Shown piece by piece: positions 58,108 to 64,000 of a stretch of DNA of 64,000 nt; position 1 is the first letter of the stretch; the number at the start of each line of letters is the position of its first letter. The translations under genes and the position numbers were made by a program. The notes below the pieces were generated by a model. It ran no database searches. It worked only from the letters and a program-made list of their open reading frames with translations, and was not told the origin of the DNA. Origin of the DNA: Methylobacterium currus (GTDB taxonomy: Bacteria > Pseudomonadota > Alphaproteobacteria > Rhizobiales > Beijerinckiaceae); NCBI RefSeq assembly GCF_003058325.1, contig NZ_CP028843.1, forward strand, positions 3,204,501 to 3,268,500. The letters are read 5' to 3'.

Positions 58108-59397
58108 TCAGTTGGTCTGGTCGTCGTCGGCGTCGGGGTTGAAGTTGCGCGGGCCGGCGGCGGCGGCCGCCATCGAGGCGGTCGGGGCGCCGGCGCCGTC
58201 GCGCTTGTAGATGTCGTCGCGGAACTGCACGAGGCCGTCCGGGGTCGACCAGGCGGTGATGTAGGTCCAGTAGACCGGGATCGGCGCCAGCGGCCGGGCA
58301 TCGACCCGCTGGCCGCTCTGGATGATCGACTCGATCGTGTCCGGGTTGGCGTTCGGGGTGCCCTGCAGGATCCAGGACACGTAGTCGCGCACGTTCTGCA
58401 CGCGCACGCAGCCCGAGGAGACGAAGCGGAAATCGTCGCCGAAGATGCCCTTGGCCGGCGTGTCGTGCATGTACACGCCGTGCGGGTTCGGGATGTTGAT
58501 CCGCACGAAGCCCATCGAGTTCAGGTCGACGCCCGGATCCTGGCGGAAGCGGTAGCGGGTCGCCTCGTCGGAATGCCAGTTGACCTGGGCCGGCGGGATC
58601 TCGCGGTCGCCGTTGAAGATGCGGATCTTGTTGTCCGTCAGGTAGGACGGATCCTTCTGCATCTTCGGGATCAGGTCCTTCTTGATGATCGAGGCCGGCA
58701 CGGTCCAGTAGGGGTTGAAGTTCACCTCCTGGATCTTGGCATTCATGATCGGCGACTGGCGGTCGATCTTGCCGACGCCGGCGGCGTGGCGGGTCGCGAC
58801 GTGGTCGCCCTCGACGGTCTCGACGAGCGCCGCCGGGATGTTGACGATGACGTAGCGCTCGCCGAGATTGCCCGAATAGGAGCGCAGGCGCACCGCGTTC
58901 AGCTCGAGCTGGCGCAGGCGCACGTCGGCCGGCACGTTCATCGCCTGCACGGTGGTGACGTTCATCGCGCCGGTCTGGTTCAGGCCGTGGCGGGCCTGGA
59001 AGCGGCGCACGCCGGCCTCGACGTAGGAATCATAGACCGGCGAGGAGCCGGCGGCCGGGTCGAGGTCGCCGGAGGCGATCAGGCGCTGGCGCAGGGCCGT
59101 CACCGCCGGGCTCTTCGAGCCGACGCGCAGGCGCTCGGCGCCGGAGATCGACTGCCAGCCGCCGCGGGCCACGATGTCGCGGTAGCGCTCGACCATCTGC
59201 TCGGTCGCCGCCAGGGTCTGGGGCGAGAGGATCGGCGTGTTGGAGCGCTGCACCCGCATCGTCGCGGCGGAATCGTAGTTCTGCGCCCACTCGGCCTGGG
59301 CCAGCGACCCGCCCCGGTCCTGCGCCAGGGCCGGGATGGCGGCCGCGGCCAGGAGAGCCAGGCCGAGCGAACCGGTGAGGGAAACGCGTGTCAGCAT
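58108..59397 (-). CDS. L,D-transpeptidase (YcbB/LdtD-like)
   Basis: Periplasmic enzyme of 429 residues that makes 3-3 crosslinks in peptidoglycan. A signal peptide MLTRVSLTGSLGLALLAAAA ends before QDRGGS. A peptidoglycan-binding module (SKSPAVTALRQRLIASGDL ... VRRFQARHGLNQTG, about residues 95-155) precedes the YkuD catalytic domain, where the nucleophile lies in FVSSGCVRVQNVRDYVSW; HGVYMHDTP carries the conserved histidine. The C-terminus is Ala/Asp-rich. This layout matches YcbB. L,D crosslinking is prominent in Hyphomicrobiales cell walls. Confidence 0.94.
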   Translation of the reverse strand: MLTRVSLTGSLGLALLAAAAIPALAQDRGGSLAQAEWAQNYDSAATMRVQRSNTPILSPQTLAATEQMVERYRDIVARGGWQSISGAERLRVGSKSPAVTALRQRLIASGDLDPAAGSSPVYDSYVEAGVRRFQARHGLNQTGAMNVTTVQAMNVPADVRLRQLELNAVRLRSYSGNLGERYVIVNIPAALVETVEGDHVATRHAAGVGKIDRQSPIMNAKIQEVNFNPYWTVPASIIKKDLIPKMQKDPSYLTDNKIRIFNGDREIPPAQVNWHSDEATRYRFRQDPGVDLNSMGFVRINIPNPHGVYMHDTPAKGIFGDDFRFVSSGCVRVQNVRDYVSWILQGTPNANPDTIESIIQSGQRVDARPLAPIPVYWTYITAWSTPDGLVQFRDDIYKRDGAGAPTASMAAAAAGPRNFNPDADDDQTN

Positions 59398-59672
59398 GGG
59401 AAATCTGCTCTCGAACCTGTGACGCGGGACGTTTGACGGCCGCAGACCTGATGGCTGCCGTGTTGCGCCCCATTCTATGGCCCGTGACGGTGCCGGGATG
59501 CGGTTAAGACACTATGAGGAGCGGGCCAGATTGTGGCGCCGGGCGGGCGCCGCTGTGGAGCCCGGAGCTGGGCTGTGGACTGCGGTAATTGTGCAACGCG
59601 TCGCACGGGCTGCCCCGTCGCCGAACCGTCGCGGCCGTGGCGGAGCCGGGCCGCCTCGGCTATGACTGGCGC

Positions 59673-60038
59673 ATGAGCGCGATCAGGCAGGCACCGGGCG
59701 GGAGGATGGCGCGCTGGCGCGCGCTGGCCGCCGTGCTGTCGCTCTACGGGCTGGTGCTGCAGGCCTTCCTCACCGGCCTCAACCCGGTCCCGGTCGCGGC
59801 GGGTGCCGGCCTCCTCTGCCCGTCCCACGACACCTCGGGAGGCGGCGGGCCGCCCGTCCACGCCCATGCCTGCTGCACCCTCGCCTGCCATGCTCCCCTC
59901 GCCCCGCCGGGCCCGGCGACGGCCCATGCCTGGCCGCCCCTGGCGGCCGTGGTCCTGTCCTGGTCCCTCGCGGCGGCAGCCCCGGCCCGCGCGTCGCCCG
60001 CCCGGCCGGCTTCCGCCCGCGGTCCGCCCGCTTCGTGA
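59673..60038 (+). CDS. DUF2946-like membrane/exported protein
   Basis: About 121 residues from the ATG at 59673. It has an N-terminal hydrophobic segment (WRALAAVLSLYGLVLQAFLT), a Cys/His cluster VHAHACCTLACHAPLAPPGP and a second hydrophobic segment (WPPLAAVVLSWSLAAAAPAR). Such His/Cys clusters between two helices are typical of DUF2946 proteins near copper genes. It is 58 bp upstream of the copper-chaperone fusion and probably in one operon. Metal binding is inferred. An earlier start would add non-family sequence. Confidence 0.65.
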   Translation: MSAIRQAPGGRMARWRALAAVLSLYGLVLQAFLTGLNPVPVAAGAGLLCPSHDTSGGGGPPVHAHACCTLACHAPLAPPGPATAHAWPPLAAVVLSWSLAAAAPARASPARPASARGPPAS

Positions 60039-60096
60039 CGTTCCGGCGGCTCGCACCGCGTCTCACATCCGTCACGCTTCTCCCGGACCCGACATC

Positions 60097-61059
60097 ATGA
60101 CCCTCTCGCTCCGCGCCGGCCTCGCCGCCGCCCTCTCCCTTGCTGCCGCCCCCGCCCTCGCCCACGCGGTCCTCGCCGTCACGCAGGCGAGCCCGAACCA
60201 GACCTATCGCGGCGTGGTCCAGATCGGCCATGGCTGCGACGGCAAGCCGACCACCGGCATCACCGTCACGATCCCCGACGGGGTGATCGCGGCCAAGCCC
60301 ATGCCGAAGGCCGGCTGGGAGCTCAGCACCGAGAAGGGGGCCTATACCCGCGCCTATCCGTCGTATCACGGCACGGTCTCGGAGGGCGTGAAGACGATCA
60401 CCTGGAAGGGCGGCTCCCTGCCCGACGACCTTTACGACGAGTTCGTGTTCCAGGCCCGCCTCACCGATGCGGTCGCGCCGGGGGGCACGGTCTACTTCCC
60501 GGTGCGCCAGGATTGCGACGGCGCCGTCGTCGACTGGCGCGAGGTGCCGGCCGCCGGCCAATCCGCCCGCGACCTGAAGACCCCGGCCCCGGGCGTGCGC
60601 ATCGTGGCGGCCGCCGCCGCGGCGCCGGCCGCGCCGGCCTCCGTCAAGGCCGGCGACCTCACCATCGAGGCCCCGTGGATCCGCGCCACCCCCGGGGGCG
60701 CCAAGGTGGCGGGCGGCTACCTGCAGGTCACCAATACCGGCAAGGAGCCCGACCGGCTGGTCTCGGCCTCGATCCCGCTCGCGGGACGGGGCGAGGTGCA
60801 CCAGATGGCGATGGACAAGGGCGTGGCGAAGATGGCGCCGGTGGAAGCCGGCCTCGTCATCAAGCCCGGCGAGACCGTGGTGCTCAAGCCCGGCGGCTAC
60901 CACCTGATGTTCATGGACCTGACCGGCCCGGTGAAGGCCGGCGACGCCGTCGAGGGCACCCTCACCTTCGCCCGCGCCGGGACGGTGCCGGTGCGCTTCG
61001 CCGTCGGCGCCATCGGCGCCGCGGCGCCGGAGGCCGCGGGCGGGCACCAGCATCATTGA
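60097..61059 (+). CDS. YcnI (DUF1775) - PCuAC copper chaperone fusion
   Basis: Periplasmic copper-binding protein of 320 residues. Signal peptide MTLSLRAGLAAALSLAAAPA ends at ALA, leaving the mature N-terminal His (HAVLAVTQASPNQTYRG), which in YcnI proteins binds copper. The DUF1775 domain runs to about residue 165. After an Ala-rich linker, residues about 185-300 are PCuAC (DUF461): APWIRATPGGAKVAGGYLQV, the site EVHQMAMDKGVAKM and PGGYHLMFMDLTGPVKAGD, matching H-M-M-H-M copper ligands. The C-terminus HQHH is His-rich. It probably delivers copper to cytochrome oxidase or handles periplasmic copper. Confidence 0.92.
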   Translation: MTLSLRAGLAAALSLAAAPALAHAVLAVTQASPNQTYRGVVQIGHGCDGKPTTGITVTIPDGVIAAKPMPKAGWELSTEKGAYTRAYPSYHGTVSEGVKTITWKGGSLPDDLYDEFVFQARLTDAVAPGGTVYFPVRQDCDGAVVDWREVPAAGQSARDLKTPAPGVRIVAAAAAAPAAPASVKAGDLTIEAPWIRATPGGAKVAGGYLQVTNTGKEPDRLVSASIPLAGRGEVHQMAMDKGVAKMAPVEAGLVIKPGETVVLKPGGYHLMFMDLTGPVKAGDAVEGTLTFARAGTVPVRFAVGAIGAAAPEAAGGHQHH

Positions 61060-61137
61060 TAGGCAAAGGGCGGCGACCATGTGCGGTCGCCGCCCTCTCC
61101 CGGCTTGTGGCGACGTCCGGCCGATGGCGTCAGGCGG

Positions 61138-61524
61138 TCACGCCCGGTCCGGAGCGAGGCCGGCGGCGGCGAGCAGCGCCTGGTCGAGGCCGTCGTTGCC
61201 GGCCGACAGCGCCTCGCGCAGGGCGGCCTCGTCGGCGTAGATCATCACGTCGCAGGCATCCTGCGCCGGATCGGCCCCATCATGCAGACAGGTGCGGATC
61301 ACGTAACGGTGGTCCGAGGTGCGATAGAGCGTCTGAGTGACCGGCACGGGATCGCCGGGCCGGCTCGTCGTCCGGCCGATCGGGACCGCGAACAGGCTCA
61401 CCGGGTCCGGCATGGTCCCCACCCTTCCGACGATCGGGTGCGGCTCGGCGCCCTCGCTCCAGCGCGCGCTCCGGGTCCGGGGCGGCGTTGGCACGGTGGG
61501 ATCGTGGCGGTCCGGCCTCGTCAT
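61138..61524 (-). CDS. Hypothetical protein
   Basis: 128-residue product, not recognised. The N-terminal 35 residues are Pro/Arg/Asp-rich; the middle PDPVSLFAVPIGRTTSRPGD looks strand-like and the end CDVMIYADEAALREALSAGN followed by DGLDQALLAAAGL looks helical, which is more protein-like than most shadow frames. It has one cysteine pair (TCLHDG and ACDV). Nothing ties it to its neighbours. It may start later than shown. Confidence 0.5.
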   Translation of the reverse strand: MTRPDRHDPTVPTPPRTRSARWSEGAEPHPIVGRVGTMPDPVSLFAVPIGRTTSRPGDPVPVTQTLYRTSDHRYVIRTCLHDGADPAQDACDVMIYADEAALREALSAGNDGLDQALLAAAGLAPDRA

Positions 61525-61791
61525 GCTGCGGCCTCTGTCATCCTGCCGTCGTGCGCCTCAGGCAATGAAGTCGAGTAGTCTCGGCGGACATACACCCTAG
61601 GGTCCTCGCCCCGGCGGTATAATATCAACTCGGAGTTTCGGCTGCGCGCTGTCCTGCCCTCGCTCAACTCTCGCGGACGGTCCGACGATCGCGCCAGCCC
61701 CCATCCGACAGTCCCGACTTTTAGGGCAGAGTGGCGCGAGAGTCAGTCTCTTACAGTAAAGTGCTCCCAGTCCCCGCGAGCGGCGGCGTGA
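61525..61791. other. Intergenic region without recognised features
   Basis: 267 bp between the hypothetical gene and the Lrp regulator. The base composition is less GC-rich than the coding regions, and a TATAAT occurs at 61618-61623 but without a matching -35. I see no gene or RNA. Confidence 0.5.
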
Positions 61792-62343
61792 TCACAGCTC
61801 GGCCGCGGGCCCGTCGAGGGGGGCGATCGGCTCGTCCTTGATCTGGTCCAGAGCGAGCGCCGTGCGCACCGTGCGCACGTTGGGCAGGCCGGTCAGGTGC
61901 CCGACGAGCTGCTGGAAGGCGCCGAGATTCGGCGCGACGCATTTGAGCAGGAAGTCGGTCTCGCCCGAGAGGGTCCAGCATTCCCGCACCATCGGCCAGT
62001 CGCGCATCTCGGCCGCGAAGGCGGCGAGCTCCGCCTGGCCTTGGGCTGCGAGTTGCACCATGGCGAAGCACATCACCTCGTAGCCGAGCGCCTTCGGCTC
62101 CAGCAGGGCGCGGTAGCCGCGGATGATGCCCGCCTCCTCCAGCGCGCGGACCCGGCGCAGGCAGGGCGGCGCCGACAGGCCGACGCGCCGCGCCAGCTCC
62201 ACGTTGGTGATGGAGCCGTCGGCCTGCAGCTCCCGGAGGATCGCCCAGTCGATGGCGTCGAGGCGGGCGGGCAAGGCGGCGGGCGATCCTGGCGGGTGGG
62301 GACGGGAGACCCGGTGAGTAGCCGCCCGCCGGGGCCGGCACAA
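61792..62343 (-). CDS. Lrp/AsnC family transcriptional regulator
   Basis: Feast-famine regulator. The HTH is LDAIDWAILRELQADGSITN and VELARRVGLSAPPCLRRVRA; the RAM ligand-binding domain follows with GYRALLEPKALGYEVMCFAM and CWTLSGETDFLLKCVAPNLG. The start is uncertain: the farthest is a TTG at 62343 (183 residues), the sequence becomes family-like only near codon 27, and another TTG lies at 62274. The regulator is divergent from folC with about 165 bp between. Target unknown. Confidence 0.88.
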   Translation of the reverse strand: MCRPRRAATHRVSRPHPPGSPAALPARLDAIDWAILRELQADGSITNVELARRVGLSAPPCLRRVRALEEAGIIRGYRALLEPKALGYEVMCFAMVQLAAQGQAELAAFAAEMRDWPMVRECWTLSGETDFLLKCVAPNLGAFQQLVGHLTGLPNVRTVRTALALDQIKDEPIAPLDGPAAEL

Positions 62344-62508
62344 GGTGACGCAACGGCCTCGCGCGCCGGTTGCCCGTCTCCGCCTCGTCTCTTATGGGGG
62401 GCTGTCCCGCGTGACTGGCGAGGTTCAAGGTGGTCCGACCACCGGGGAGCGCGGGATGTCGCCGCCGCTCGCCTGGGCACCCTCCCCGCACCGACCGACG
62501 GGTGACCC

Positions 62509-63834
62509 ATGACGCCGACGCCGACGCCCAAAATGCCTTCATCCGTGCCCTCACCCTCCGACGCTCTCCCCCTGTGCACCGTCCTCGGCCGCCTCGACCG
62601 CCTGACCGACTGGGAGAAGCGGCCGCGGGGCGGGATGCGGGTCGGCCTCGAGCCGATGCGCGACCTGCTGCACCGGCTCGGCACGCCGCAGGCGTCCTTG
62701 CGGGTGATCCATGTCGGCGGCACCAAGGGCAAGGGCTCGGTCTGCGCGCTGATCGAGGCCGGGCTGATGCGGGCCGGCCTGCGGGTCGGGCGCTACGCCT
62801 CGCCCCACGTCGAATCGGTCACCGAGCGGGTCTGCCTCCAGGGCCGGCCGGTGGAGGATGCGCGCCTCGCGCTCGCGCTCGCCCGGGCGCTCGACGCCCA
62901 CGAGGCGGCGGGCCGCGACGGCACGGCGGGCCGGGACGCGACCTGGTTCGACGTGCTGACGGCCGCCGCGCTCACGATCTTCGGCGAGGCGGAGCTCGAC
63001 TGGGCGGTGATCGAGGTCGGCCTCGGCGGGCGGCTCGATTCGACCAACGCGGTGGGGAGCGAGGTCGCGGTCGTCACCAACGTCGCCCTCGAGCACACCG
63101 AGATCCTCGGGCACACCCGCGCGGCCATCGCCGCCGAGAAGGTCGGCATCCTCAAGCCCGGTGCGGCGCTCGTCACCACGCTCAGCCCCGACGACGAGGC
63201 CGGAGCGGTCGCATCCGCCCGCGCCGCCGCCCTCTCGTGCCCGGTGCTGCGGCCGGGGCTTCCCGACGGCGCCTCGATCGACGAGGAGAATGCCGCCCTC
63301 GCCGGCCTCGTCCTCGACCATCTCGGCCGCCGGGGCGCGCTCGGCCGCGACGGCACCCCCCTGCGTTCAAGCTTCCTCGACGCCGCTGCCCGCGCGAGCG
63401 CTCGCCTGCCCGGGCGGCTCGAGCGCCGGCGGATGCGGACCGCCACCGGTGCGGTGCCGGTGGTGCTCGACGGAGCCCATGTGCCGTTCAACCTCGCGGC
63501 GGTCCTGCGCGACCTCGCGCGCGCGCCCGACCTCCCGGGTCCCTGCACCGCCCTCGTGGCTCTGGCGGGCGACAAGGACGCGGCGGGGTTCCTCGCGGCC
63601 CTGGCCCGGCACGGGGCGAGCGTGGTCGCGACCGAGATGCCGGAGCGGCGCGGGCACGCCGCCGCGGCGCTCCGGGCGCTCGCCGCGGCCGAGGGGATGG
63701 AGGCCGAGGCGGTGGCCGCCCCGGATGCAGGCCTCACCCGTGCGGCGGACCTCGCCGCACTGCGGGGCGGCTGGCTCCTGGTGACCGGCTCGCTCCACCT
63801 CGTCGGGGCCTTGCGGGCGGCGACGGAGGCCTAA
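62509..63834 (+). CDS. folC: Folylpolyglutamate / dihydrofolate synthase
   Basis: ATP-dependent ligase that adds glutamate to folates (and usually to dihydropteroate); 441 residues. The P-loop is IHVGGTKGKGSVCALIEAGL near residue 70; YASPHVESVTERVCLQGRPV, DWAVIEVGLGGRLDSTNAVG and VTNVALEHTEILGHTRAAIA are diagnostic, with VVLDGAHVPFNLAAVLRDLA in the C-terminal domain. The N-terminus starts MTPTPTPKMPS and is somewhat long. accD, its usual neighbour, is not here. It overlaps lrgB tail to tail. Confidence 0.93.
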   Translation: MTPTPTPKMPSSVPSPSDALPLCTVLGRLDRLTDWEKRPRGGMRVGLEPMRDLLHRLGTPQASLRVIHVGGTKGKGSVCALIEAGLMRAGLRVGRYASPHVESVTERVCLQGRPVEDARLALALARALDAHEAAGRDGTAGRDATWFDVLTAAALTIFGEAELDWAVIEVGLGGRLDSTNAVGSEVAVVTNVALEHTEILGHTRAAIAAEKVGILKPGAALVTTLSPDDEAGAVASARAAALSCPVLRPGLPDGASIDEENAALAGLVLDHLGRRGALGRDGTPLRSSFLDAAARASARLPGRLERRRMRTATGAVPVVLDGAHVPFNLAAVLRDLARAPDLPGPCTALVALAGDKDAAGFLAALARHGASVVATEMPERRGHAAAALRALAAAEGMEAEAVAAPDAGLTRAADLAALRGGWLLVTGSLHLVGALRAATEA

Positions 63835-64000
63835 CGCAGCACCGACAGCGCCAGCGGCACCAGCACGGCGGTCAGGAAGGCGTTGAGACCCATGGCGATG
63901 CCAGCGAAGGTGCCGGCGACCTCGCTGACCTGAAAGGCGCGGGCGGTGCCGATGCCGTGGGCGGCCAAGCCCGCCGCGAAGCCGCGGGCGCGGTAATCCC
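63831..64000 (-). CDS. lrgB: LrgB family protein, C-terminal end (cut by window edge)
   Basis: The last 55 codons are visible, from the right edge to the TAG at 63831-63833. Read on the minus strand: DYRARGFAAGLAAHGIGTAR and AFQVSEVAGTFAGIAMGLNA, then FLTAVLVPLALSVLR. The line HGIGTARA...SEVAG is diagnostic for LrgB/CidB membrane proteins, which with LrgA are linked to murein hydrolase export control or glycolate transport. Its 3' end overlaps folC by 3 bp. Confidence 0.85.
   Translation of the reverse strand, partial: DYRARGFAAGLAAHGIGTARAFQVSEVAGTFAGIAMGLNAFLTAVLVPLALSVLR

Overview
The window looks like chromosomal core DNA of a very GC-rich alphaproteobacterium of the order Hyphomicrobiales, most like Methylobacterium. 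This rests on protein character, gene order (hisH-DUF2628-hisB, petABC, rpoZ-rsh, nrdR-ribD-ribE) and on interspersed palindromic repeats of a kind common in that order. The genus is an inference; no 16S rRNA, tRNA, CRISPR array, transposase, integrase or phage gene was found.

Layout. 1-1435: N-terminal part of transketolase (minus). 1553-7624: a minus-strand beta-oxidation operon (thiolase, hydratase/dehydrogenase fusion, large and small acyl-CoA dehydrogenase subunits) resembling the pim (pimeloyl-CoA) operon, divergent from an SDR and an acyl-CoA ligase (7871-10493). 10581-12389: a flagellin with an AT-rich middle, then a gene-free stretch of about 0.9 kb. 13274-16783: fabD-fabG-acpP-fabF. 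17138-20089: rpoZ and the (p)ppGpp enzyme rsh. 20090-20640: a mosaic of palindromic repeats. 20642-23585: DUF3616 exported protein, pyrE, a NYN-domain protein and a 53-aa membrane protein. 23608-27471: nucleotide-sugar epimerase and undecaprenyl-phosphate glycosyltransferase, a MarR-GNAT fusion with a palindromic operator, and a Bax-inhibitor-like protein. 27707-32330: FtsX-type ABC exporter, divergent esterase TesA, thpR. 32517-33734: substrate-binding protein. 33802-38782: coaA with hisE, F, A, H, DUF2628 and hisB. 38898-42733: mtnP and the cytochrome bc1 operon. 43045-46914: MFS transporter, ribH, nusB, thiL. 47136-49283: proton-pumping pyrophosphatase.

49508-52726 is the only part that looks like accessory DNA: a short HTH ORF, a hicAB toxin-antitoxin pair whose toxin start codon seems lost, a decayed copy of the 3' end of a nearby SDR gene, a conserved hypothetical gene, hsp20, and the intact SDR with a divergent LysR regulator. 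53753-59397 returns to core genes: ribE, ribD, nrdR, glyA, slyX and an L,D-transpeptidase. 59673-61059 is a copper-handling pair that includes a YcnI-PCuAC fusion. The window ends with a hypothetical gene, an Lrp regulator, folC and the C-terminal end of an lrgB gene.

Functionally the window is mostly central metabolism: fatty-acid and dicarboxylate breakdown, fatty-acid synthesis, histidine, riboflavin, thiamine, folate, CoA, one-carbon (glyA) and respiratory (bc1, PPase) functions. I did not find a clearly new defence or biosynthetic system. The most unusual items are the hicA start-codon lesion with the adjacent SDR relic, the MarR-GNAT palindrome, a palindrome between the divergent fatty-acid units, several tandem or palindromic repeats, and the AT-rich block inside flagellin.
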